A stretch of DNA of 64,000 bases from Myxococcales bacterium. GTDB taxonomy: Bacteria > Myxococcota > Myxococcia > Myxococcales > JAJYLH01. The stretch lies in the NCBI GenBank assembly GCA_021787845.1, contig JAJYLH010000017.1, positions 23,600-87,599 on the forward strand. The letters run 5' to 3'. Every line of letters begins with the position of its first letter. Within the stretch, counting starts at the first letter, position 1. Made by a program: the position numbers and the translations under genes. The notes below the pieces were generated by a model that was not told where the DNA came from, ran no database searches, and saw only the letters and a list, made by a program, of their open reading frames with translations. Shown here one piece after another: positions 53,890 through 63,104 of the stretch.

Positions 53890-56604
53890 GTGAGCATGTC
53901 TGATGGTCTTGCAAGGGCGCGACGGGTCGGCGAAGAACACCGCGGGGAGATCTTCGAGCATGCGTTGGTCGGCATCTTCCGCGCCGACGGTGCCGGCCGC
54001 CTCCTCGACGCGAACCCAGCCTTCTTGCGCGCGCTCGGATGCGAGGCGACCGAGGGGCTCGAAGGCATCGACCTGTTCGCACTGTGCGCCCACCCGGCCG
54101 ACGGCGATGCGTTTCGCGCGGCGGCGATGGCCGGACCGGTCTCGGGGTTCGAAGCTCGCTGCCGCAGGGCCGACGGCCAGGTCATCTGGGCTCGTGTCAG
54201 CGCCTATCCGGCTTGCGATGCGGCGGGAAAGAAGTGCATCGACGGCACCTTCGAGGACGTCACCCAGGCCAAGGATGCGGAAGTCGGCCTGCGGCGGCAG
54301 CTCTCGACCCTCATCGACTTCGTCCCCGACGCCCTGCTGGTGATCGACGCCAACGGGAAGGTGGTGGCCTGGAACCGGGCCATCGAGGCGATGACCGGAG
54401 TTCCCGCGCGGGAGATGATCGGTCAAGGCGACTACGCCTACGCGCTACCCTTCTACGGCGAGCGCCGTCCGATCCTGGTGGACCTCTGCCGGTTCCCGGT
54501 CGAGGAGGTGCTGGCGAAGTACGCGCACCTTTCCTGGAAGGACGACGTGCTGTTCGGCGAGACCTACACGCCGGCCCTGGGCGGCGGGGTGTTCGTGCTC
54601 GCCGCCGCGACGCCGCTCCGGGACGCGGAAGGAAACATCGTCGGCGCGGTGGAGTCGATCATCGACATCTCCGAGCGCAAGGCGGCGGAGAAGGCCCTGC
54701 ACGAGAGCGAGGAGCGCTATCGCACCCTGATGTCGAACCTGCCGGTGGGCGTCTATCGCAACACCGCCGGACCGCAAGGGCGGTTCATCACGGTCAACCC
54801 GGCCGTCGTGCGGATGTTCGGATACGAGTCGCCCGAGGAGTTCCTGGAGTGCCGGGTCTCGGACCTGTACCAGGACCCCGCCGATCGGGCGGCGTTCTCG
54901 AAGACGCTGGTCGAGCGCGGCTGGGCGCACGGGATGGAGCTCAAGTTCCGGCGCAAGGACGGAACCTCCCTCTGGGGAGCGATTTCGGCCCGGGCGGTGC
55001 GAGATGAGAAGGGCGAGGTCGCCTACTTCGATGGGATCATCGAGGACATCACCGCGCGCAAGAAGGCCGAGGAAGAGCTGGTGCAGGCGCGCGACGCCGC
55101 CGAGGCCGCGAACCGCGCCAAGAGCACCTTCCTCGCCAACATGAGCCACGAGCTGCGCACCCCGCTCAACGCCATCATCGGTTACAGCGAGATGCTGAAG
55201 GAGGAGGCCGAGGATCAGGGCCATACCGACTACCTTGCCGACTTGGAGCGCATCCGCTCGGCGGGAAAGCACCTCCTCACGCTCATCAACGACGTGCTCG
55301 ACCTGTCCAAGATCGAAGCGGCGAAGGTCGAGCTGTTCCCGGAACGGTTCGACGTCCAGACGATGCTCGCCGACGTGGTGAGCACGGTGGAGCCGCTGCT
55401 GCACGAGAAGGGCAACGCCTTGCACCAGGACTTCGCGCCGGACGTGGGGGAGATGAACGCCGACCTGACGCGGGTTCGCCAGTGCCTCTTCAACCTCCTG
55501 AGCAACGCCTCCAAGTTCACCGAGCACGGCCGCATCGACCTCCTCGCGCGGCGCAGGGATGGCAACATCGTCCTGGCCGTGCGCGACAGCGGCATCGGGA
55601 TGTCCGAGGACCAGCTCGCGAAACTGTTCCAGCCGTTCACGCAGGCCGACGCGTCGACCACCCGCAAGTTCGGCGGCACCGGGCTCGGCCTGACCATCAC
55701 CCGCCGCTTCTGCCGGATGATGGGAGGCGACTGCACCGTCGAGAGCGTCGAAGGCGAGGGCTCGACCTTCACCATCACCCTGCCGGCGAACCTGCCGCAG
55801 CCGGTCACCGGGCCCACCGCGCCGCGCGAGGGGCCGGTCCCTTCCGGAACGCGGACGGTGCTCGTGATCGACGACGACCCGTCGGCGGTGGACCTCCTCG
55901 AACGCACGCTGACGAAGGACGGGTATCGCGTCGTGTCCGCTCCCGACGGGTCGAAAGGGCTGGAGCTCGCTCGCGAAGGGTCGGTGCAGGCCATCCTCTT
56001 GGATGTCATCATGCCGCGCATGGATGGCTGGGCGGTGCTCGCGGCGCTCAAGGAGGATCCCGCGACCGCGTCGATTCCTGTGATCATGCACACGATGGTC
56101 GACCAGAAGAATCTGGGCTACGCGCTCGGGGTGAACGACTACCTCGTCAAGCCGGTGGATCGCGACAAGCTTCTCGCGACCTTGAAGCGCTGCTGCCCGG
56201 CGGGCTCGCGGCCGATTCTGATCATCGAGGACGACGCCGACTCGCGCGAGATGTTCGCCGAGATGCTGCGCCGCGAAGGCTACGACGTGGTGATGGCGGA
56301 GAACGGACGGCTCGGGCTCGACCAGACCGCCGCGCACGACCCGCGCCTGATCCTCCTCGACCTGATGATGCCGGAGATGGACGGCTTCCAGTTCCTCGAC
56401 GAGCTGCGGCGCGAGCCTCGCTTCAGCGCCGTGCCGGTGGTGGTGGTGACGGCGAAGACCCTCACCCGGGAGGAGCGGCTGCGGCTGAGCTCCCGGGTCG
56501 AGCGGATGGTCGAGAAGGGCGCGAACACCCGGGAAACGATGCTCGCCGAGGTGACGCGGCTGCTGAAGGGAGCGGTCGCGACCGCCGATCCTCGAAACGC
56601 TTGA
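53890..56604 (+). CDS. Hybrid histidine kinase: PAS x3, HisKA, HATPase, two receivers
   Basis: 904 residues, no TM segment, so a cytoplasmic sensor. PAS1 about 20-130 ([20 protein letters not shown]), PAS2 about 140-265 ([18 protein letters not shown]), PAS3 about 275-395 ([16 protein letters not shown]). The DHp histidine is in [19 protein letters not shown]; the ATPase has N-box [12 protein letters not shown]1 DSGIGM and G2 GGTGLGLTI. Receiver 1 (about 655-770) has [12 protein letters not shown] and [12 protein letters not shown]; receiver 2 (about 775-890) has [12 protein letters not shown] and [12 protein letters not shown]. Third in an apparent operon with the single receiver and the cyclase fusion, which are its likely phosphorelay partners. 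GTG 53890 and ATG 53896 are both possible starts. Confidence 0.93.
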   Translation: MSMSDGLARARRVGEEHRGEIFEHALVGIFRADGAGRLLDANPAFLRALGCEATEGLEGIDLFALCAHPADGDAFRAAAMAGPVSGFEARCRRADGQVIWARVSAYPACDAAGKKCIDGTFEDVTQAKDAEVGLRRQLSTLIDFVPDALLVIDANGKVVAWNRAIEAMTGVPAREMIGQGDYAYALPFYGERRPILVDLCRFPVEEVLAKYAHLSWKDDVLFGETYTPALGGGVFVLAAATPLRDAEGNIVGAVESIIDISERKAAEKALHESEERYRTLMSNLPVGVYRNTAGPQGRFITVNPAVVRMFGYESPEEFLECRVSDLYQDPADRAAFSKTLVERGWAHGMELKFRRKDGTSLWGAISARAVRDEKGEVAYFDGIIEDITARKKAEEELVQARDAAEAANRAKSTFLANMSHELRTPLNAIIGYSEMLKEEAEDQGHTDYLADLERIRSAGKHLLTLINDVLDLSKIEAAKVELFPERFDVQTMLADVVSTVEPLLHEKGNALHQDFAPDVGEMNADLTRVRQCLFNLLSNASKFTEHGRIDLLARRRDGNIVLAVRDSGIGMSEDQLAKLFQPFTQADASTTRKFGGTGLGLTITRRFCRMMGGDCTVESVEGEGSTFTITLPANLPQPVTGPTAPREGPVPSGTRTVLVIDDDPSAVDLLERTLTKDGYRVVSAPDGSKGLELAREGSVQAILLDVIMPRMDGWAVLAALKEDPATASIPVIMHTMVDQKNLGYALGVNDYLVKPVDRDKLLATLKRCCPAGSRPILIIEDDADSREMFAEMLRREGYDVVMAENGRLGLDQTAAHDPRLILLDLMMPEMDGFQFLDELRREPRFSAVPVVVVTAKTLTREERLRLSSRVERMVEKGANTRETMLAEVTRLLKGAVATADPRNA

Positions 56605-56628
56605 CACCGGGCGAGCGTGCTGTAGGTT
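56601..56628 (+). promoter_or_regulatory. Sigma70-type promoter of the ABC operon
   Basis: TTGACA at 56601-56606, 16-bp spacer, TAGGTT at 56623-56628. The -35 overlaps the stop codon of the hybrid kinase gene. The first gene of the ABC operon starts 168 bp downstream. Confidence 0.6.
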
Positions 56629-56796
56629 ACGCCGCCGTTTTTCGCCGGCCGGCACTCCGGAAGCGCGGCATTTTTCCCCCGCCGGAGGGCCGGGAAACGC
56701 GGTCGGAATAGAGTGCGCGACCTCGGGTGTTCGGCCGCGCGACTCACCGGCGCAGATGCGCGTCGGGGGAGTGGGCCTCAACAAGGAGCAGGCGAC

Positions 56797-57510
56797 GTGA
56801 TTCGGGTGACGAACCTCACCAAGCGCTATCGGGACCTCGTGGCGGTCGACGACCTGACCTTCGAGGTGCAGAAGGGCGAAATCCTCGGCTTTCTCGGGCC
56901 GAACGGCGCGGGGAAGACGACGACGATGAAAATCCTGACCGGGTTCATGCCGGCGTCGAGCGGCACCGCGAGCGTCGCGGGGTTCGACGTCTTCGAGAAC
57001 CCCATCGAGGTCAAGCGGCGGGTCGGCTACCTCCCGGAAGTGCCGCCGCTCTACCCCGAGATGACGGTCCACGCCTACTTGAAGTTCGTCGCGAGCTTGA
57101 AGGGCCTGCCCGGCAAGCGCATCGGCGGCGAGCTGGAGCGGGTCGCGAACCTGACCGGCGTCGCCGAGGTGATGGACCGGCTCATCCGCAACATCTCCAA
57201 GGGCTACAGGCAGCGCGTCGGCATCGCCCAGGCGATTCTGAACAACCCGGACGTGCTCATCCTCGACGAGCCGATGAGCGGCCTCGACCCGCACCAGAAC
57301 CGGGAATTCCGGGAGCTGATCAAGGGCCTCGCCGGCCAGCACACGATCATCCTTTCGACGCACACGCTTTCCGAGGTGACCGCGACCTGCCAGAAGGCGC
57401 TGATCGTCAGGAGCGGCAAGGCGGTCGCGCACGACACCCTCGAGAACTTGACCAAGACCGACCCGAACGCGAGCCTCGAGGAAATCTTCATCCGGTTGAC
57501 GACCGACTGA
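56797..57510 (+). CDS. ABC transporter ATP-binding protein (GldA-like)
   Basis: A 237-residue ABC ATPase: Walker A FLGPNGAGKTTTMK, Q-loop region VGYLPEVPPLYPEMTV, signature in NISKGYRQRVGIAQAI (SKGYRQR replacing LSGGQ, usual in this GldA/YhaQ-like group), Walker B VLILDEPMSGLDP and the H-switch STHTLSEV. First gene of an operon with a GldF-like permease, a GldG-like auxiliary protein and a DUF4340 protein; related sets power gliding-type or exported-polymer systems. GTG 56797 has AAGGAG 8 bp upstream. Confidence 0.92.
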   Translation: MIRVTNLTKRYRDLVAVDDLTFEVQKGEILGFLGPNGAGKTTTMKILTGFMPASSGTASVAGFDVFENPIEVKRRVGYLPEVPPLYPEMTVHAYLKFVASLKGLPGKRIGGELERVANLTGVAEVMDRLIRNISKGYRQRVGIAQAILNNPDVLILDEPMSGLDPHQNREFRELIKGLAGQHTIILSTHTLSEVTATCQKALIVRSGKAVAHDTLENLTKTDPNASLEEIFIRLTTD

Positions 57511-57516
57511 GTGCCC

Positions 57517-57640
57517 CATCCCTCGACTGCGCTCGGGATGAGCGGGCCGGGGACGCGCGGGATGAGCGGCCGGGTCGCGCGGGATGAAGGGGAGCGGTCG
57601 CGGCAGGGTTTCCGCTCATCCTGAGCGCAGTCGAAGGATG
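57517..57640. repeat. REP-like element of the TCGACTGCGCTC family, with tandem GGGATGAGCGG units
   Basis: Arms CCTCGACTGCGCTCGGGATG and TCCTGAGCGCAGTCGAAGGA flank two or three copies of a CGCGGGATGAGCGGCCG-like unit. It lies between the ATPase and permease genes of one operon, so it would be in the mRNA as a long hairpin. Confidence 0.75.
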
Positions 57641-57696
57641 AGCCGACTGAACTTCATGAGCGCCTGGAAACGGCCGGGCGCGAAGGAAAGGACGAG

Positions 57697-58620
57697 ATGA
57701 GCAGCGAGCTTGAACAAGCGGCGGTGACCGGCGGCGGAGCGGCGGCCTCGCTTCCCGGCGCCAACGCGCAACCCGCTCCGGTGCGTCCGGTCGAGGCGGC
57801 GACGGAGGCGGCGCCGGCGCCGGGCTTCGTGCGCGGCACCTGGGCGATCACCCGCAAGGAGCTGAACATCTACTTCACCACGCCGATGGCCTACGTGCTG
57901 CTCGGCTTGTTCATCTTCGTGATGGGCTACTTCTTCGCGGTCGACGTCCAGCGCTACATGGCCTGGACGCGCAACGCCGAGCAGATGCTCCAGTTCAACC
58001 CGAACGCGCTCGGCCAGCTCAACTTCACCGACCTCATCTTCGCGCCGCTCGTCTACAACGCCGCGCTGATCTTCGCGTTCATCCTCCCGTTCCTGACGAT
58101 GCGGCTGGTCGCCGAGGAGAAACGACAGCAGTCGATCCAGCTCCTCATGACCTCGCCCATCGGCTCGACCTCCATCGTCCTCGGCAAGTTCCTCGCGACC
58201 TGCATCGTCGTGCTCTTCGCGGTCGGGCTCACCTTCGCCTATCCCTTGCTCCTCGACCTGGTCGCCGCGAGCGGGGGGGTCGAGTGGCAGACCGCCTTGA
58301 CCGCCTACCTCGGCCTCTTCCTCGTCGGCGCCGCTTTCGTCGCCATCGGGATGTTCATCTCCTCGCTGACCGACAGCCAGATCGTCGCCGGGTTCGTCAC
58401 CCTGATCGTGCTCTTGCTCGTGTGGATCATCGGCTGGGCGGCCACCGCCGGCAACGCCACCGGCATCGCGCACGACCTCGCGCAGTTCGCGAGCGCCCCC
58501 AACCACCTGACCAACTTCGTCAAGGGAATCCTGAACCTGGGCGACCTGTCGTACTACCTGTCGCTCATCGTCCTCGGGCTGTTCCTCACCCGCAGCGCCA
58601 TCGAGCGGATGCGCTGGTAG
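57697..58620 (+). CDS. ABC transporter permease (GldF-like)
   Basis: A 307-residue inner-membrane permease of the ABC-2 type. A 45-residue Ala/Pro-rich cytoplasmic N-terminus precedes AITRKELNIYFTTPMAYVLL, the usual start of GldF-type permeases. Six hydrophobic segments follow, with the conserved FILPFLTMRLVAEEKRQQSI loop and LLMTSPIGSTSIVLGKFLA. An AAGGACGAG ribosome site precedes the ATG. It pairs with the upstream ATPase and downstream GldG-like protein. Confidence 0.9.
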   Translation: MSSELEQAAVTGGGAAASLPGANAQPAPVRPVEAATEAAPAPGFVRGTWAITRKELNIYFTTPMAYVLLGLFIFVMGYFFAVDVQRYMAWTRNAEQMLQFNPNALGQLNFTDLIFAPLVYNAALIFAFILPFLTMRLVAEEKRQQSIQLLMTSPIGSTSIVLGKFLATCIVVLFAVGLTFAYPLLLDLVAASGGVEWQTALTAYLGLFLVGAAFVAIGMFISSLTDSQIVAGFVTLIVLLLVWIIGWAATAGNATGIAHDLAQFASAPNHLTNFVKGILNLGDLSYYLSLIVLGLFLTRSAIERMRW

Positions 58621-58667
58621 CGGCGCGCCCTTCCTTGTCCCTCTTCGACTAAGGAGATGTAGAAACC

Positions 58668-60224
58668 ATGAGCAAGACGACCGGCCGGATCGTGGGCCCC
58701 CTGGGGGTGCTGTTCGTTCTCTTCGCGCTGTTCTCGCGCGTCCTGCTCTCGCATCACTTCAACCTGTTCATGTCGATTCAGCTCCTCCTCGGAGTCATCG
58801 GCATCGCGGCCTGGGCGGTGACCGCCTTCGACGACGCCCGCAACGTCGCCACCGGGCGCGGCACCCGGTACGTGGTGATGACCGCCATCGCGACCGTCGT
58901 GCTCGTGGGCGCGCTCGGCGCCATCGACTACGTCGCCGTCCACAAGAAGACCCAGTGGGACCTGACCAAGGGCCACATCTTCACCCTGGCGCCGCAGACG
59001 CAGGAGCTCTTGAAGAAGCTCACGCCGAAGGACAAGGTGACGGTCACCGCCTTCTACCAGCCGCTGGTCGATCGCGAGTACGCGCAGCTCAAGGATCTCT
59101 TCAACCGGTACAAGGCGATCGCCGGCGACAACTTCGACTACCACTTCGTCGACGTCGCCAAGAACCCGCTCCTGGTGAAGAAGTTCGGCATCACGAGGAC
59201 CGGGCCGCGCATCATCTTCCGCACCGCGTCGGGCAAGGAGGCCCGCTCGAAGGACGTCAGCGAGCAGGGTCTGACGAACGCGCTCGCCGGACTGTTCAAG
59301 GGCGCGTCGATGAAGGTCTACTTCCTCACCGGCCACGGCGAGAAGCCGATGGACCCGACGATGGGCAAGACCGCGCATGGCTTGAAGATGTGGCTCGACG
59401 GGCTCAAGAGCGAAGGCTACGACAGCACCAAGCTCGACCTCTTCGCGCAGAAGGACGTGCCCAAGGACGCGATGGCGGTGGTGGTCGCCGGTCCCGAGAC
59501 CCCGCTCGCTCCAGGCGAGGTGGCGGCGCTCCAGCGCTACGCCGACCAGGGCGGGAACCTCGTCATCATGCTCGACCCGGGCTACCAGACCGGCTTGTCC
59601 AAGCTCATCGCGGGCTGGGGCGTCAAGCTCGACCAGGGCGTCATCATCGACCCGGAGAGTCAGGAGCCGCTCTGGGCGTTCACCCAGACTTTCTCCAGCC
59701 ATCCGCTCGCCAAGCCCAAGCAGTTCCTCTTCGGGGCGATTCCGTTCTTCTTCCCGGAGGCGCGCGGCGTCGCCAAGACGAGCCCGCCGAGCGGCACCAC
59801 CGTCACCGAGCTGTTCAAGACCGGCGCCGAGGCATGGGGCGAGACCAATCAGTCGGAGATCTCCGGCGGCAAGGTCACCCGCGACGCGAACGACGAGCCG
59901 GGACCGCTGCCGCTCGCCGTCGCGGTCGAGAAGAAGCTCAAGGGCGGCAAGGAGATGCGCGCGGTGGTCTACGGCGACTCCGACTTCGCGACCAACGAGT
60001 ACATCCGGCAGGGCGGAAACCGCGACCTCGCGATCAACACCCTGGATTGGGTCGGCGGCCAGGCGAGCAAGATCACCATCCGCCCCAAGCTGCGCGACAG
60101 CTCGACCCTGGCGAGCTTGACCAGGCCGCAGCGGCTGCTGCTCTCCTTCGGGTCCCTCAACATCCTGCCGCTCCTGCTCATCGCCTTCGGCCTGTCCATC
60201 TGGAGCTTGCGCCGGTCGAAGTAG
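58668..60224 (+). CDS. GldG-like ABC auxiliary protein
   Basis: A 518-residue protein with three N-terminal hydrophobic segments (about 8-28, 36-56, 72-94) and one C-terminal anchor (ILPLLLIAFGLSIWSL) just before RRSK. The large periplasmic domain has YVAVHKKTQWDLTKGHIFTL, the hallmark (W-DLT-x-x-x-x-x-L) of the GldG/ABC_transp_aux family, then VTAFYQPLVD, KVYFLTGHGEKP and LVIMLDPGYQTGL. Such proteins form a periplasmic platform with the permease. AAGGAGATG ribosome site upstream. Follows the permease by 47 bp. Confidence 0.9.
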   Translation: MSKTTGRIVGPLGVLFVLFALFSRVLLSHHFNLFMSIQLLLGVIGIAAWAVTAFDDARNVATGRGTRYVVMTAIATVVLVGALGAIDYVAVHKKTQWDLTKGHIFTLAPQTQELLKKLTPKDKVTVTAFYQPLVDREYAQLKDLFNRYKAIAGDNFDYHFVDVAKNPLLVKKFGITRTGPRIIFRTASGKEARSKDVSEQGLTNALAGLFKGASMKVYFLTGHGEKPMDPTMGKTAHGLKMWLDGLKSEGYDSTKLDLFAQKDVPKDAMAVVVAGPETPLAPGEVAALQRYADQGGNLVIMLDPGYQTGLSKLIAGWGVKLDQGVIIDPESQEPLWAFTQTFSSHPLAKPKQFLFGAIPFFFPEARGVAKTSPPSGTTVTELFKTGAEAWGETNQSEISGGKVTRDANDEPGPLPLAVAVEKKLKGGKEMRAVVYGDSDFATNEYIRQGGNRDLAINTLDWVGGQASKITIRPKLRDSSTLASLTRPQRLLLSFGSLNILPLLLIAFGLSIWSLRRSK

Positions 60225-60242
60225 CTCCCGCTCGATTCGCAA

Positions 60243-60322
60243 CCGCTCACCCTGAGCGCAGTCGAAGGGCGAGCGGTCTTTCAGGACGCGGCTCATCCGT
60301 CGACTGCGCTCGGGATGAGCGA
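60243..60322. repeat. REP-like element of the TCGACTGCGCTC family
   Basis: Arms CCTGAGCGCAGTCGAAGGGC and CGTCGACTGCGCTCGGGATG separated by about 30 bp, between the GldG-like and DUF4340 genes of the same operon. Confidence 0.78.
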
Positions 60323-60378
60323 ATCTGAGAACGTCCGCCTTGACTCCGACAACGCCGGCTTCTGGAGGTGATGACGAG

Positions 60379-61824
60379 ATGACGATCTCCAAGCAGAACA
60401 AGAGCTTCCTGACCCTCCTCGCGCTGGTCGTGCTGGCGGGCGGCGTCGTCGCGTTCGCCTACTTCGGCGTCTTTCGCGCCGACATGAAGGCGCAGGCGGC
60501 GAAGGACAATGCCTCGCACGCCTTCCAGTTCCACAAGAAGAAGGTGAAGACCGTCGCGCTGACCGCGAAGGGCAAGACGACCATCGTGGAACGCCAGGGC
60601 GGCGGCTGGAAAATCGTCTCGCCGGTCATGACCCTCGCCGACACGAGCTCGGTCAACGCCATCGTCGACAAGCTGCACGACTTGGAGTTCAAGTCGGTGG
60701 TCGCGAAGAACGAATCGAAGGCCAAGGACTTCGGCCTCGACCAGCCGCAGTTCGAGGTCAAGGCGACGCTCGACAGCGGCCGGCTCCTCGACTTGAAGGT
60801 CGGGATGGAAAACGCCTTCGACAACTCGCTCTACTACGTCACCAACAAGGACAAGCGCATCTTCCAGGCGGAAGACGCGCTGAAGTGGCCGCTGGACAAG
60901 ACCCTCTTCGACCTGCGCGACAAGCGCATCATCACCGCCCAGCTCGCGGACGTCGAGCAGTTCTCGGTCGAGACGAACGGCAGCGACTGGTCGGTCGAGC
61001 ACGACGGCGACCAGTGGAAGCTGACGGTGCCGATTCAAGACCAGGCCGACAAGTCGGTGGTCGAGAGCGTGATCAACCGCATCGGCTACCTGCAGGCGAA
61101 GTCGTTCGCGGCGGAGACGGCGCCGGCCGATCAGGCGGGACTCGCGAAGTACGGCCTGGACAAACCGGTGGCGCAGGTCACCTACCTCATCGGCCACGAC
61201 CGGGCGAAGACCACCCTCGACATCGGCCAGGTCGGCCCGAAGGGCAAGGAGAAGACCTACGCGCGCCTCGTCGAGGGCAGCCCCGTCTGGGAAATCGACG
61301 GGTCGATCCTCAAGGCGCTCGAGAAGACGCCCAACGACCTGCGCGACAAGACCATCGACGCCTTCAAGAAGGCCGACGTGGCCAAGCTCGTCATCCGCCC
61401 GGCGAAAGGGCAGCCGCTCACCATCCTGCGCACCGAGGTCAAGAAGAAGGGCGCGTCCTTCCCCACCGACGAGTTCACCGTCAACGGCCAGTCGAAGGGC
61501 TTGAAGGAGTGGAAGCTCTCGAGCGCGCTGTACACGCTGTCGACCCTGAAGGGCACGTCCATCGTCGAGGAGCACGCGAAGGACCTGTCGAAATACGGCC
61601 TCGACAAGCCACGGCTCAGCTTCACCGCCTTCGACAAGGCCGGCAAGCAGCTCGCGGAGATCCTGGTCGGCACCGAGAACGCCACCAGCTCCTACGCGAT
61701 GGCGGCCGGCAGCGACCGCGTCTACCAGGTCTCGAAATACACGGTCGACGACCTGCCCAAGTCGATGGCCGACGTGCTCGAGAAGCCCGCGACCAAGACT
61801 TTGAGCGCGAAGAGCAAGAGCTAG
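60379..61824 (+). CDS. DUF4340 domain protein
   Basis: A 481-residue protein with one N-terminal membrane helix (FLTLLALVVLAGGVVAFAYF) and a large, repetitive periplasmic part. Segments typical of DUF4340 recur three times: LTAKGKTTIVERQGGGWKIV, FGLDQPQFEVKATL, YGLDKPVAQVTYLIG, YGLDKPRLSFTAF. The family is regularly encoded next to GldG-like ABC systems and probably decorates the periplasmic platform; exact role unknown. ATG 60379 has GGAGGTGAT upstream; an ATG at 60340 would add a tail without a ribosome site. Confidence 0.9.
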   Translation: MTISKQNKSFLTLLALVVLAGGVVAFAYFGVFRADMKAQAAKDNASHAFQFHKKKVKTVALTAKGKTTIVERQGGGWKIVSPVMTLADTSSVNAIVDKLHDLEFKSVVAKNESKAKDFGLDQPQFEVKATLDSGRLLDLKVGMENAFDNSLYYVTNKDKRIFQAEDALKWPLDKTLFDLRDKRIITAQLADVEQFSVETNGSDWSVEHDGDQWKLTVPIQDQADKSVVESVINRIGYLQAKSFAAETAPADQAGLAKYGLDKPVAQVTYLIGHDRAKTTLDIGQVGPKGKEKTYARLVEGSPVWEIDGSILKALEKTPNDLRDKTIDAFKKADVAKLVIRPAKGQPLTILRTEVKKKGASFPTDEFTVNGQSKGLKEWKLSSALYTLSTLKGTSIVEEHAKDLSKYGLDKPRLSFTAFDKAGKQLAEILVGTENATSSYAMAAGSDRVYQVSKYTVDDLPKSMADVLEKPATKTLSAKSKS

Positions 61825-61893
61825 GCGGCCGGCCGCTTGACGAAACGCGCGTCCGCCCGTTATCGTCCGCCGCCTTTTTTTCGGAGGGAGCCG

Positions 61894-62190
61894 ATGGCTC
61901 GGGTCACCGTCGAAGACTGCTTGCCCAACGTCGACAACCGGTTCGCGCTCTGCCTGCTCACGGTCAAGCGCGCCCGCCAGCTCATGAGCGGCGCCCGGCC
62001 CATCGTCGACAAGACCCGCGACAAGCCGCCCGTCCTCGCGCTACGGGAAATCGCGACCCGCAAGGTCCGCTTCGACCGGAACCTACGCGACGTGCTCACC
62101 GGGAAGTTCAACCCGCCGCCGGTGGAAGTGCGGCTCGTGCCCGCCGGCGCGAGCCGACCCCAGCCGCCGGCGAGCGGCGGCCTCTTCTAG
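61894..62190 (+). CDS. rpoZ: DNA-directed RNA polymerase subunit omega
   Basis: A 98-residue omega subunit: [20 protein letters not shown] is the canonical N-terminus, followed by [16 protein letters not shown] and [18 protein letters not shown]. It stabilises RNA polymerase by clamping beta-prime. The C-terminal 20 residues are a Pro/Ala/Ser tail. GGAGG stands 7 bp before the ATG, after a TTTTTTTT tract (61,874-61,881). About 70 bp after the DUF4340 gene, but probably a separate unit. Confidence 0.96.
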   Translation: MARVTVEDCLPNVDNRFALCLLTVKRARQLMSGARPIVDKTRDKPPVLALREIATRKVRFDRNLRDVLTGKFNPPPVEVRLVPAGASRPQPPASGGLF

Positions 62191-62376
62191 TCCGCTTCGA
62201 AAGACCCTCGAGCGAATTCCGACGCGCGGCGTGGCGAGTCTCGCTCGCGCGCCAGTTGTTTCTCCCGGTCGGTTCGGTGCCGCTCGCGGTCGGGCGCGGA
62301 CCCGGGAGGCGGCTTCGTGACCCCCGCCTTCCCGGCATCGCGCCAGACGTGACCGGTCCAGGTGAGCGGGACCGGT

Positions 62377-62619
62377 TCAGCCCTCATCGTCCTCGTCGTC
62401 GCTCGACTCCTCCTCTTCGAGCTCCTCTTCGTCCACCTCGTCCGGCTCCGCGACCGCCTCCAGCCGCACCGGCGCCTTGCGGGCGGGCTTGCTGGCCGGC
62501 GGGGTCTGACGCTGATCCGTTCCGCACTTCGGACAGACCGGAACCGCCTTCTTCAGGTCGTAGAACTTCGTCCCACAGTTGAAGCACGTGTGCTTCGTGC
62601 CCAGGTCCTGCGTCGCCAT
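62377..62619 (-). CDS. FYDLN-type zinc-ribbon acidic protein
   Basis: An 80-residue protein of the TIGR02300 (FYDLN_acid) type. A zinc ribbon from CFNCGTKFYDL plus VCPKCG gives four cysteines; here the motif is FYDLKK rather than FYDLNK. A Lys/Pro linker follows and the last 25 residues are nearly all Glu/Asp (EELEEEESSDDEDDEG). Function unknown; the acidic tail suggests binding to basic partners. Convergent with rpoZ and divergent from the zinc-ribbon/GYF gene across a 485-bp spacer (62,620-63,104) in which I see no convincing gene. Confidence 0.88.
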   Translation of the reverse strand: MATQDLGTKHTCFNCGTKFYDLKKAVPVCPKCGTDQRQTPPASKPARKAPVRLEAVAEPDEVDEEELEEEESSDDEDDEG

Positions 62620-63104
62620 CGATCCCTCACGCGCCGGTTCTCGGCTCGCTGTCGAAAAAGCGGCCGGCGTTTAAGCCGACCGATCGCGCGGTGTCAAGAC
62701 GACCGCGCCGACGAGCGCCGGGTCCCCCTTTCGCCGGCCGCACCCCCGCAGCGCCGGTGCTGCGACCCGCCATCAACGAGCCGTGCACCATCTCTCTGGT
62801 CCGCCGCCGGTATTCTCGCGCTGAGGCAAGCCGTCCGGCGCCGGTGGGCGTCCCGGGGGCGACCATGGTCCGCTGAAAAGATCCGGGGGTGCCGCCGAAC
62901 GTGGTACACCTTTCTCGATGTGTCGCGCGTTCGATCGCGCGTGCAAAGGTCCGGTCGCCGGCCCCGTTCGCCGGGACTGAAGGAGTGTGCCCCCGGTGAT
63001 TCGCTGCCCGCCAGCCCTCGCGCGACGCTTAGAGGCGGCGCTCCCGCTCCCCTTCGGCAGGCGAGCGCGCCGCCCGGCCCGCGCGGTTGCAGCTCGATAG
63101 CCGC

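Noticed and set aside
62620..63104. Small open frames in the spacer between the FYDLN-type and zinc-ribbon genes
   Set aside because: Arg/Pro-rich shadows without ribosome sites or similarity; the space is better explained as two divergent promoter regions.
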